Positions 1 through 6,381 of a stretch of DNA of 16,618 nucleotides are shown here, one piece after another. Numbering within the stretch: position 1 is the first letter of the stretch; every line of letters begins with the position of its first letter. The translations under genes and the position numbers were made by a program. The notes under the pieces are model-generated. The model was not told the DNA's origin. It worked only from the letters and a program-made list of their open reading frames with translations, and did no database searches. This DNA comes from an uncultured Oscillospiraceae bacterium. Lineage in GTDB: Bacteria > Bacillota > Clostridia > Oscillospirales > Acutalibacteraceae. The stretch is from positions 1 to 16,618 of the forward strand of contig UQFM01000040.1 of the NCBI GenBank assembly GCA_900540295.1, in the 5' to 3' direction.

Positions 1-1
1 G

Positions 2-808
2 TATTATGCTGTGCGTACTTCTGACGAAACGACAGATAAAATAGATGGTAGTGTTATATGGCAAAGTTGGACAAACCACGAGATTTTAGTTATGTTAATT
101 AAACGGATTGAAACTTATTTTGGGAGAGAGATTGATGAAGAATATTTATTGTGTCAGCGGCAAAAAGATATATGTCACTATTTAAATAGTATATTTGAAG
201 AACGTTTTCATGGTGACGGGCATTGGTCAAATGCGCCGATGTATCAGGTCCTTATGTCTTTAATTCGGAAGCGTCCACGTGACCTAGTTAAACTTTGTAC
301 ATTGGCAGCAAGAAGAGCTTATACAAATAAGCATGATCATATATTAACAGATGATCTCGAGAGTGCATTTACAAATTATTCCAATGATAGGTTGACAGAT
401 ACCAGTACAGAATATAAATCTGAATTACCGCAAATACATGAATTGTTATTAAAAATGAAGCCATCTCAAAAAGAAATGATGACAGGAGCACCTTGCCTTT
501 TTTCACGACAGCAATTGATTAAAAAATTAGATAACGTTTTATCAATGAGCAGATTTGTGTTTAAAGATGGTAAAGAAGTAAATGCGCAAAATTTAGCTGC
601 ATTTCTCTATAAGATTAATTTCATTACTGCACGAAAAAAGGTTGGTGATGAAATTTTAAGGGTTTACTACGATGAAAATCAGTATATTTATAATGATTTT
701 TCAGATTTTGGATATTCTTATGAAATTCACCCTGCTTACCGGTGGGCGTTACAGCCGAGTGCCATGCAAGATTTGTTTGAACAAATTGAATTATTAGAAA
801 GCAAATAA
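2..808 (+). CDS. P-loop ATPase-like protein, C-terminal part (5' end outside window)
   Basis: The reading frame is open from base 2, so the gene is cut by the left edge; the GTG at 11 is only an internal Val codon. About 269 residues are visible and the stop is at 806-808. No Walker motifs are present in this part. The C-terminal half has features I associate with large P-loop ATPases of the Sll1717 type: an 'RPRDLVKLC' helix followed by Ala-rich sequence (about residues 91-105), a helical region, and a closing 'EIHPAYRWAL' motif. In those proteins the ATPase domain is N-terminal and the helical or winged-helix tail follows. Base composition is clearly more AT-rich than everything downstream, and rare codons such as TTA and ATA are frequent, which suggests recent acquisition. 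Such ATPases often sit in mobile or defence regions, but no defence partner is visible. The family call is tentative because the catalytic domain is missing. Confidence 0.5.
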   Translation, partial: YYAVRTSDETTDKIDGSVIWQSWTNHEILVMLIKRIETYFGREIDEEYLLCQRQKDICHYLNSIFEERFHGDGHWSNAPMYQVLMSLIRKRPRDLVKLCTLAARRAYTNKHDHILTDDLESAFTNYSNDRLTDTSTEYKSELPQIHELLLKMKPSQKEMMTGAPCLFSRQQLIKKLDNVLSMSRFVFKDGKEVNAQNLAAFLYKINFITARKKVGDEILRVYYDENQYIYNDFSDFGYSYEIHPAYRWALQPSAMQDLFEQIELLESK

Positions 809-875
809 CTTTTAGATTAGGTATTATAGTCGTATGTCTATAAGAAATCTGATTCAATTTATGTAGAAGTTTATC

Positions 876-904
876 TTTACAGATTGCTTGGTTTATGGTA
901 TAAT
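876..904 (+). promoter_or_regulatory. Sigma-A type promoter upstream of the phage fibre module
   Basis: A -35 box TTTACA (876-881) and a perfect -10 box TATAAT (899-904) are separated by 17 bases. Transcription would start near 911, about 17 bases before the hairpin at 928-967. This is the only good promoter I see between the upstream ATPase-like gene and the fibre gene at 1015. Confidence 0.75.
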
Positions 905-927
905 AAATTAAAAATTAGAGCGCTAGA

Positions 928-975
928 CGCCAATAAAGCGAGTTTTAAGACACTCGCCTTATTGGCGTTTTTTCT
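928..975 (+). terminator. Leader hairpin with U-tract (terminator or attenuator)
   Basis: The left arm CGCCAATAA-a-GCGAGT (928-943) pairs with ACTCGC-c-TTATTGGCG (952-967). The stem has fifteen pairs with one A/C mismatch and an 8-base loop, and it is followed at once by TTTTTTCTTTTT. It has the form of an intrinsic terminator. It lies downstream of the promoter at 876-904 and 33 bases before the Shine-Dalgarno of the first fibre gene, so transcripts from that promoter must pass it to reach the module. It may also end transcription from the upstream ATPase-like gene. Confidence 0.8.
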
Positions 976-1014
976 TTTTGTCTTGAAACTTGCGAAACAC
1001 AAGGAGGAAAAATC

Positions 1015-1641
1015 ATGGCAAAAATTTCAGAATTACCGCAAGCAACAGAATCAAAAAGTACAGATGTCATTCCGATTGTGCAGGACGGGAGAACCAAACA
1101 AATTGCACGACCGCTTTTGATACCGAGAGTACCTGATGGTATCAAATTTGCGGACAATGCTTTGCAGCTAATGGAAGGTGATGTGCCTATCGGTCAAGGC
1201 GTGCCAATTAAGAAAACACCTGTTCTGCTGGACACGTTTACCATTGCCGAAGGTGAAGAGCCTGTTGCATTTTATCAGCTGTCTCTTGCTAATCAGGGTT
1301 GGACGAAAATTCTAATCAGCGGCACAATTCAGTCCGACGATACAACGTCCATAAAAAGACAGCTTCAAGTTGGAACGAGTGCAGGATTCCACTATTGTCG
1401 CCCGCCTGCGGAAGATTTCAGTGCCGCAAAAACCATTTCTGTGAATGCTGATCGTATGGCAAACGGATATTTACGGGCGCGGACAGTAATTTCTACACAT
1501 ACATACACATTGGGAACGCTATACGAGAACCCCGGACGAAAACCTGTAACCGATTGGGGCTGTATAAATGGAGTATATCTGATTATCATTGGCGCACAGT
1601 TTGCCGCAGGTACATCGTTTGAGATTTGGGGGGTGGAATAA
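1015..1641 (+). CDS. Phage tail fibre-like protein (first paralogue)
   Basis: This is a 208-residue protein starting at an ATG preceded by a strong AAGGAGG (1001-1007, spacing 7). The N-terminal segment 'ISELPQAT...DVIPIVQDG' with the following 'QIARPLL' matches the style of N-terminal attachment segments in fibre or baseplate-distal proteins of Firmicute prophages. The middle and C-terminal parts are rich in beta-forming residues and end in 'FEIWGVE', as expected of a trimeric beta-structured receptor-binding tip. The N-terminal 37 residues or so are clearly paralogous to the protein at 1844-2698. The position just before holin and endolysin supports a tail fibre or receptor-binding role. 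The function comes from context and pattern, not from a recognised catalytic motif. The next gene starts inside the stop codon (TAATG). Confidence 0.6.
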   Translation: MAKISELPQATESKSTDVIPIVQDGRTKQIARPLLIPRVPDGIKFADNALQLMEGDVPIGQGVPIKKTPVLLDTFTIAEGEEPVAFYQLSLANQGWTKILISGTIQSDDTTSIKRQLQVGTSAGFHYCRPPAEDFSAAKTISVNADRMANGYLRARTVISTHTYTLGTLYENPGRKPVTDWGCINGVYLIIIGAQFAAGTSFEIWGVE

Positions 1642-1847
1642 TGGCAAGAGCATATGTCGACAAAGAATTCGTGGAATTAACGGTAGAACAAATTGTAGAA
1701 CTGCAAAAAACGGAGGGATTGGACAGCATATCTGATATTGACCGTTTGCAGCAGCTGGCGGCAGGATTATCTACTGCCGCGACCTTTACGCAGATTCAGA
1801 CAGTGGCAAGGCAGGTTTTGGATGAGACCGAGGGGAACGGATTATGA
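1641..1847 (+). CDS. Small phage protein following the fibre (first paralogue)
   Basis: The protein has 68 residues. The ATG at 1641 overlaps the previous stop (TAATG) and is preceded by a G-rich ribosome binding site (GGGGGGTGG, 1628-1636), so I prefer it to the in-frame TTG at 1626. It is acidic and helical, with no membrane segment. Its C-terminal half, 'QQLAAGLSTAATFTQIQTVA', closely matches the small protein at 2695-2913, where the segment reads 'RQLAAGLSTATTIAQIRSVA'. I do not recognise the family; it lacks the pattern I know for XkdX, the usual small protein after tail fibres. The placement after each fibre copy suggests a chaperone, an assembly factor or a minor tail protein, but this is inference. 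The next gene starts in its stop codon (ATGA). Confidence 0.65.
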   Translation: MARAYVDKEFVELTVEQIVELQKTEGLDSISDIDRLQQLAAGLSTAATFTQIQTVARQVLDETEGNGL

Positions 1848-2698
1848 GAATTACAAAATTGCCGAAGGCAACTATGACCAAGGAAGATGATATTACCCTT
1901 ATTGTCCAAGATGGAGAAACGCGGCAGATTCCGCGCACCCTGCTTGCGCCGCCCGTGACGGTTGACGCGGAAATGTCCGAAACCTCGGAGAATTCCGTAC
2001 AGAACAAGGCTATTACGGCGGCAATCCAAGAATTGGAAACTGGGGTCAACGAAGCGCTTCAAGACCAAACAAACACCTTTACGGAACAAATGGAAGAACG
2101 TACCCCGACAGATTTGAATTTGGAAAATAACAATCTGCATCTAACTGTGGGCGAAAAAACAATCGGAAACGGCATCGTCATTCCCCACATGGAAGTGTTA
2201 AACGACATCACACTGGCCGAGGATGTCACAGACATCACCCGCGCCGCGGATGACAGCGGCAAGCCTTTCAAACTGAAAGAATTTTTCCTGCTGTTTGCGG
2301 GCAAATGTCCGAGCGAAGCCAACGGTGTTGTGCGCCTGCGGTTCAACGGCGGTTTGATATATTCCGCATACCACAGATACACATTCCCGAAAAATACTGA
2401 TGATACAAACCGTCTGCTTTGGTTTCATTCTAAAAAGCTGTTTGACGGTGCGTATCTGTCTACATATGCCTCACAGTTTATTCGGGATACAGACGGCAAC
2501 GACGCAGTTGTAAACGGACAAATCCGTTGTCAGGGACTGATAAATTCCAACTGTTCACCGCATTCAGATTTGTATTTCCGCTTTCCTGTGGAAAATACAG
2601 CAAATTTCCAAACTGCGTCCTCGTGGCAGTTCGGTGTGACAGGTGATTTGAAACTGCTTGCAGGGAGCCGCATTATTGCACTGGGGGTGAGAGAATGA
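1844..2698 (+). CDS. Phage tail fibre-like protein (second paralogue)
   Basis: The protein has 284 residues. Its ATG overlaps the previous stop (ATGA) and follows GAGGGGA. The N-terminus 'ITKLPKATMTKEDDITLIVQ' parallels the first fibre protein ('ISELPQAT...DVIPIVQDG...QIARPLL' against 'LIVQDGETRQIPRTLL'). Behind it is a probable helical or coiled segment (about residues 40-90) and a longer beta-rich distal part ending 'RIIALGVRE'. The two proteins share the attachment end but diverge in the distal part, the classic pattern for fibres with different receptors. It is translationally coupled to genes on both sides. No diversity-generating retroelement template or reverse transcriptase is present in the window. 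Confidence 0.6.
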   Translation: MRITKLPKATMTKEDDITLIVQDGETRQIPRTLLAPPVTVDAEMSETSENSVQNKAITAAIQELETGVNEALQDQTNTFTEQMEERTPTDLNLENNNLHLTVGEKTIGNGIVIPHMEVLNDITLAEDVTDITRAADDSGKPFKLKEFFLLFAGKCPSEANGVVRLRFNGGLIYSAYHRYTFPKNTDDTNRLLWFHSKKLFDGAYLSTYASQFIRDTDGNDAVVNGQIRCQGLINSNCSPHSDLYFRFPVENTANFQTASSWQFGVTGDLKLLAGSRIIALGVRE

Positions 2699-2913
2699 TT
2701 AAGGTCAACACAGAAAACGGCACGGTGGAATTAACCGAGGCAGAATACGAACAGCAGTTTGGCGCATTGCCGCAGGAAGCCGATGCACAGCCCGATACAG
2801 ACCGTATCAGGCAGTTGGCGGCGGGGCTGTCCACTGCAACGACGATTGCACAGATTCGGTCAGTCGCAAAACAGATTTTAGACGAAACAGGCGGGGGTGA
2901 TACCGATGAATGA
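2695..2913 (+). CDS. Small phage protein following the fibre (second paralogue)
   Basis: The protein has 72 residues. Its ATG overlaps the stop of the fibre gene (ATGA) after GGGGGTGAGA. It is acidic. The C-terminal segment with 'RQLAAGLSTATTIAQIRSVA' and then 'ILDET' is paralogous to the protein at 1641-1847, while the N-terminal half ('VNTENGTVELTEAEYEQQFG') is only loosely similar. The first 15 residues could form a small beta element. The family is unknown to me. It overlaps the next gene by 8 bases. Confidence 0.65.
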   Translation: MIKVNTENGTVELTEAEYEQQFGALPQEADAQPDTDRIRQLAAGLSTATTIAQIRSVAKQILDETGGGDTDE

Positions 2914-3181
2914 ATGGACGATTGTGACGGTAATTATCGCCATTGCGGGACTGATTGGAACAGTCGCCGTGCCGCTGATGAAAAACACCAAGGCAATGAC
3001 ACAGCTGTATGAGCAGTTAAAGCTTTTGGCATACCGCATCGGAGAAGAGGAAAAGGATTTGGAAGAATTCAAGAAAAAAGCCTCTGACCGTCACGAAAAG
3101 ATTTTTACCGAGCTGGACGAGCATACGGAACGGCTCGGCGACCACGAACACCGTATTCAAAATTTAGAAAATAAAAAATAA
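2906..3181 (+). CDS. Membrane-anchored coiled-coil protein of the lysis module
   Basis: The protein has 91 residues. I start at ATG 2906 because GGGGGTGA (2893-2900) lies at ideal spacing for it; a GTG at 2897 would add three residues. A hydrophobic N-terminal segment (about residues 5-24) forms one membrane helix, and the rest is a highly charged heptad-like coiled coil ending 'HEHRIQNLENKK'. Position, size and the coiled coil recall XhlA, which pairs with a holin in PBSX-type lysis cassettes, but XhlA carries its membrane helix at the C-terminus, so this is at most an analogue. A role in holin timing or membrane assembly is inferred from being directly upstream of the holin. Confidence 0.6.
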   Translation: MNEWTIVTVIIAIAGLIGTVAVPLMKNTKAMTQLYEQLKLLAYRIGEEEKDLEEFKKKASDRHEKIFTELDEHTERLGDHEHRIQNLENKK

Positions 3182-3193
3182 AGGAGTATCACT

Positions 3194-3454
3194 ATGAAAA
3201 ACGTATCAAAAGAAACCATTATCCGCACCATTATCCTTGTTATCGCACTGCTGAATCAGATTCTGACCGCCGCAGGCAAAAATCCGTTGCCGTTTTCCGA
3301 TGAGGAAATCTATATGGGATTGACGGCTGTATTCACCGTTGCCGCCGCCGTGTGGGCGTGGTGGAAGAACAACAGCTTCACGGAGAACGCGATTGCGGCG
3401 GACGAATACAAGGACATGCTGAACAACGGCGGAGAGGGCAAAGAAAATGCTTAA
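3194..3454 (+). CDS. SPP1-type phage holin
   Basis: The protein has 86 residues, the usual size for this family, and starts after AAAGGAG (spacing about 8). The N-terminal 'NVSKETIIRTIILVIALLNQ' and the later 'VWAWWKNNSFT' with 'AADEY' are the hallmark segments of SPP1/XhlB-type holins. Two membrane helices (about residues 8-27 and 40-61) with a charged C-terminal tail fit a class II holin. It would form the membrane lesion that releases or activates the endolysin. The endolysin gene starts 8 bases inside it. Confidence 0.9.
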   Translation: MKNVSKETIIRTIILVIALLNQILTAAGKNPLPFSDEEIYMGLTAVFTVAAAVWAWWKNNSFTENAIAADEYKDMLNNGGEGKENA

Positions 3455-4328
3455 AACATACTCACTGAAGCGTGACGGGAATACACGGTTGTCTGCACAT
3501 TTTCAGGTGAAAGAATTCAAATGCAAAGACGGCAGTGATAAAATCATTGTCAATATGGATTTAATCAATCTGTTGGAACAGCTGTATGACAAGCTCGGCG
3601 CGGGAGCAATCAATATCACATCGGGCTACCGCTCGCCTTCGCATTCTGTAAAAGTCGGCGGATATGCCACCGACCAGCACACCAAAGGCAATGCGGCGGA
3701 CATTACGGCAAAGAAGAAAGACGGTACGCCGTTTTCGTCAAAGGACGTCACCCTTGCACTGGAAGATTTGAATCACGCGGGCGGCATTGGTCTGATAAAC
3801 AAAAACGGTTCTGTTCACTTGGATGTGCGCGGTAAAAAGTGTTGGTTCGATGAAACCAACGGCGAAAAGATTGTGCAGTCTTGGTATGCTTACTGGGGCG
3901 TTGCAAAACCGTCTGAAAAGGTTATCGGTACATATTATCCGCGCGAGGATTTGAACGTCCGAAAAGGCGCAGGTGTAACGCATGCAGTCGCCGAGAAGAA
4001 CGGCGCAAAATACAACACTGCCTACCCCGTTTACGAAATCAAACGTGTCGGCACACAAAACTGGGGCAGAATCGGCACAAACCGCTGGATTTGTTTAGCG
4101 TATTGTTCTACTGCACCGATTACAGAATCAAACCCAGCGCACATTGGCACAGCATATACAATGACATGTGACTGGTTAACCGTCCGTAAATCACCGTCCA
4201 CGCTGTCTAAACAGGTCAGTAGCTACAAACGCGGAGAAACATTCTACGTCATCGCCCGTAAAGGCGATTGGTGCCAGCTCGAAAGCGGCAATTGGATGTG
4301 CGCGGGGAAGTATTTGAAAAAGGTGTAA
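3447..4328 (+). CDS. Endolysin: M15 family D,D-peptidase-like domain plus two SH3 domains
   Basis: The protein has 293 residues; the ATG lies within the end of the holin gene after GGAGAGGG. The N-terminal domain (about 1-130) is a peptidase M15 fold with the zinc and catalytic pattern visible: 'SGYRSPSHS' (Arg62), 'HTKGNAAD' (His78, Asp85) and 'VHLD' (His124, Asp126). Such enzymes cut peptide bonds in the peptidoglycan stem or cross-bridge. Two SH3-like wall-binding repeats follow, about 168-222 ('LNVRKGAGVTHAV...RWICLAYC') and 237-291 ('LTVRKSPS...NWMCAGKYL'). No signal peptide is present, consistent with export through the holin lesion. This is the last gene of the phage module. Confidence 0.9.
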   Translation: MLKTYSLKRDGNTRLSAHFQVKEFKCKDGSDKIIVNMDLINLLEQLYDKLGAGAINITSGYRSPSHSVKVGGYATDQHTKGNAADITAKKKDGTPFSSKDVTLALEDLNHAGGIGLINKNGSVHLDVRGKKCWFDETNGEKIVQSWYAYWGVAKPSEKVIGTYYPREDLNVRKGAGVTHAVAEKNGAKYNTAYPVYEIKRVGTQNWGRIGTNRWICLAYCSTAPITESNPAHIGTAYTMTCDWLTVRKSPSTLSKQVSSYKRGETFYVIARKGDWCQLESGNWMCAGKYLKKV

Positions 4329-4359
4329 TATCCGCTTATCGTCCAAAGCAATACATCTC

Positions 4360-4445
4360 GTTACTTGCGCTTATTTGCTAAAACACACTGAATATCCTGA
4401 AAAACGTTGATATATCAACATTCGGTTACTTGCTGGTAATTTGCT
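4360..4445 (+). repeat. Direct repeat pair flanking a 14-base palindrome
   Basis: GTTACTTGC-N4-ATTTGCT (4360-4379) recurs as GTTACTTGC-N5-ATTTGCT (4425-4445). Between them is the perfect palindrome GTTGATATATCAAC (4406-4419). The region lies between the endolysin and the terminal hairpins and codes for nothing. Direct repeats near a prophage end could be integrase arm-type sites, but this is a guess. Confidence 0.5.
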
Positions 4446-4479
4446 GAGAACTGAATAAGAGCAGAATAAAAATTGTAAC

Positions 4480-4522
4480 CGCCCCGAAGCGTGGAATCTT
4501 CCATACTTCGGGGCGATTTTTT
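4480..4522 (+). terminator. Intrinsic terminator of the phage lysis module
   Basis: CGCCCCGAAG (4480-4489) pairs perfectly with CTTCGGGGCG (4506-4515), extended inward by TGG/CCA and a G-T pair. The loop is AATCTT and the stem is followed by ATTTTTTATTT. It is strong and correctly placed to end the transcript from 1015 to 4328. Confidence 0.9.
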
Positions 4523-4553
4523 ATTTGTGGAGAATACAAATGGCGATAAAGAG

Positions 4554-4591
4554 AAAATAGAGGACAAGGCTTAAACCTTGTCCTCTATTTT
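4554..4591. terminator. Bidirectional hairpin between prophage module and tRNA
   Basis: This is a perfect 16-pair stem, AAAATAGAGGACAAGG (4554-4569) with its complement (4576-4591), around a 6-base loop. A-tract and T-tract ends make it able to terminate transcription on either strand. It probably insulates the tRNA transcript coming from the right and the phage transcript coming from the left. Confidence 0.75.
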
Positions 4592-4651
4592 ACACATAAT
4601 GCCGAAAAGTTCATTCACAAAAAACAATGTGGTGTTCGACTTTTCGAGGAT

Positions 4652-4727
4652 TGGTGGACCCGAAGAGGATCGAACTCTCGACCTTACGGATGCGAACCGT
4701 ACGCTCTCCCAGCTGAGCTACGGGCCC
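4652..4727 (-). tRNA. tRNA-Ala (anticodon CGC)
   Basis: The 76-base gene folds cleanly on the minus strand. The acceptor is GGGCCCG/CGGGTCC, the D-arm stem GCTC/GAGC, the anticodon stem TACGG/CCGTA with loop TTCGCAT, and the T-arm GAGAG/CTCTT with loop TTCGATC; an encoded CCA ends it. The anticodon CGC reads GCG. The acceptor has a G3-U70 pair, the alanine identity determinant, which supports the assignment independently. The 3' end faces the phage module, making it a plausible integration site. Confidence 0.95.
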
Positions 4728-4740
4728 AAACAGCATATTG

Positions 4741-4769
4741 ATTATAAACCGATGCTTTCAAAAAGTCAA
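4741..4769 (-). promoter_or_regulatory. Promoter of the tRNA-Ala gene
   Basis: Read on the minus strand, TTGACT (complement of 4764-4769) and a perfect TATAAT (complement of 4741-4746) are separated by 17 bases. The start would fall about 7 bases before the mature tRNA 5' end at 4727. Confidence 0.85.
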
Positions 4770-5052
4770 CTGTTATTTTTTGATTTTTCTGAAAAATGAG
4801 TAAAATCAAACGCGCGGAAACAGAAAACATTTGTCACAAAACAGAAAAGCAAACGGGATTTTACACTTTCGGAAATCCGATAATATTGGTCTTTTCTGTT
4901 GTATTCTGCCGTAAAATATTCCGCTGTGCAATTTTAAAAATGCGGTAAAGCGCACTGCCGTTCTCTTTCCCCTTCACTGCGTTTTTTCTTCTGTCAGAAC
5001 GAACCTCGCAAAATATGCACGCATAAAACTGTACTTTCCCGTTTGGAAAGCT
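4770..5052. other. Intergenic stretch without recognisable genes
   Basis: Between the tRNA promoter and the stop of the zinc-ribbon gene I see no coding region, no convincing terminator for the minus-strand operon, and no repeat. It contains AT-rich runs and a weak GC-rich inverted repeat near 4943-4962 that does not fold well on the minus strand. Confidence 0.5.
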
Positions 5053-5592
5053 TCAGCACTTTACACCGAACTTGTTGCCGCAGCGCGGGCAAATCACGCT
5101 GTGCTTGCCCTTTTTTCGCGGCAGACGCAGAGTCGCACCGCATTCGGGGCATTCGCGGTAGATGTGTTCTTTATCCTTACGCCGTTCTTGCTCGACTGCA
5201 CGCTTTTCCTTTTTCGCCGCGCGTTCCCCTTTACGGATTTCCGCCTGACGGCTTTGATTTTGAAAAGCATCACGCAGACGAAACAGCCATTCGCGTACTG
5301 CACGGTCCTCATTTTCACGCGCTGGAATGTTCTTGGAAAGCACCCGAAACAGTGTGTAGCCAAGCAGGACAAGCAAAATCGCGCTGATAATCCGTGAACG
5401 GGCAAAGGTATTGAGGACAACCAACAGCAAATACACACAGCAAATCACAATCTGCACACTGTCGCTGACACCGCGAAAGCCGTAACGTCCCTCTAAGAAC
5501 CGAAAAAGCTTATTCCGAAATCCGTTCAAAATACATTCTCTCCATTCGTATTGCCCAAACATTTTCTGCAAAAAAGTATATGCCGCATGCAT
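5053..5592 (-). CDS. Membrane protein with C-terminal zinc ribbon
   Basis: The protein has about 179 residues. The start is uncertain: ATG 5592 is chosen, but TTG 5598 and ATG 5562 are also in frame and none has a good ribosome binding site. Two hydrophobic segments (about residues 45-64 and 67-84) form a membrane hairpin. A long basic and acidic helix follows (about 88-145, rich in Lys, Arg and Glu), then a C-terminal zinc ribbon with paired cysteines, 'CPECG' and 'CPRCG', and a final Cys. The function is unknown. It lies about 36 bases after the phosphatase gene and probably ends the same operon. The zinc ribbon may bind nucleic acid, protein or metal. Confidence 0.75.
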   Translation of the reverse strand: MHAAYTFLQKMFGQYEWRECILNGFRNKLFRFLEGRYGFRGVSDSVQIVICCVYLLLVVLNTFARSRIISAILLVLLGYTLFRVLSKNIPARENEDRAVREWLFRLRDAFQNQSRQAEIRKGERAAKKEKRAVEQERRKDKEHIYRECPECGATLRLPRKKGKHSVICPRCGNKFGVKC

Positions 5593-5628
5593 GAACAAAT
5601 AAAATCCGTCTTATGAACGAACTGTAAA

Positions 5629-6381
5629 TTAAAACGAACCTGAAATACCGTTCGGACGTGCAGGTATGTCGGCATTCCGCAAAACATACTGCGGAACAAT
5701 CCACGTTGCCCAATAAACCAATTCTTTCGTGATTTCAGGCGGAAACTGCGCCTGAAAATCCATAAAAGCATTGCCGCGGTATTGCGGGTCATGCGCATCC
5801 GTCGCAATCATATCCGCCGTACCGTCCAGCAAAAGCGTCTTTGCAAATTCCTGCACTTCCGTCCCGAGATGCCCCGCCAAAGAGTCCGCATTGACTTGCA
5901 GGCGCGCACCCATACTGCGCAGTTCCCGCGGTATTTCCGGATATTTGTGAAATGTCGGATACCGTTCCGGATGTGCAATCAACGGAATCAAATCCCGTTC
6001 TAAAATTTCTTCCGCAAACAAAACCGCCCGTTCGGGTTCAAACGGCTGCAGGCTGTATTCACAAAGTAAATACCGCGAATAATTGAGGGTAACTTCGTTG
6101 AGATTTTCCGCCCCAAAAATACGGTGATTCAAATACACCTCTGCACCGCCGCACACCTTTAAAGGCATTTTCTCCGCCTCTAAATATGCGTTTAGTTCCG
6201 CAATTCTCCGATTGCGTGCATACAGAAAATCGTCGGTCATATCCACATCTGTCAAATGCGGCGTCGCCGCAATAATCCGAATCCCGTTTTTGACCGCACT
6301 TTGACACAATTCAACGGTTTTTTCCATAGAAGCCGCGCCGTCGTCCATATCCCATAAAAGATGACAGTGCAAATCAATCAT
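5629..6381 (-). CDS. CpsB/YwqE-type PHP-domain protein-tyrosine phosphatase
   Basis: The protein has 250 residues, the usual length. The full set of PHP metal ligands is visible: 'LHCHLLWDMDDGA' (His5, His7, Asp13/14), 'ATPH' (His42), 'GAEVYL' (Glu81), 'IAHPERY' (His137) and 'ATDAHD' (Asp195, His197). Family members use a metal cluster to remove phosphate from tyrosines of bacterial tyrosine kinases that control capsule or exopolysaccharide chain length. The ATG overlaps the stop of the transporter gene (ATGA), so the two are translationally coupled. No BY-kinase, Wzx/Wzy or glycosyltransferase gene is adjacent, so the substrate is unknown; the kinase would have to be encoded elsewhere. Confidence 0.88.
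   Translation of the reverse strand: MIDLHCHLLWDMDDGAASMEKTVELCQSAVKNGIRIIAATPHLTDVDMTDDFLYARNRRIAELNAYLEAEKMPLKVCGGAEVYLNHRIFGAENLNEVTLNYSRYLLCEYSLQPFEPERAVLFAEEILERDLIPLIAHPERYPTFHKYPEIPRELRSMGARLQVNADSLAGHLGTEVQEFAKTLLLDGTADMIATDAHDPQYRGNAFMDFQAQFPPEITKELVYWATWIVPQYVLRNADIPARPNGISGSF

Noticed and set aside
1015..2698. Diversity-generating retroelement acting on the fibre genes
   Set aside because: No reverse transcriptase, no adenine-biased template/variable repeat pair, and the paralogy is in the N-terminal part rather than the tips.
4578..4799. Plus-strand open frame of 73 codons over the tRNA region
   Set aside because: It is the antisense translation of the tRNA-Ala gene and its promoter, a well-known false gene call.
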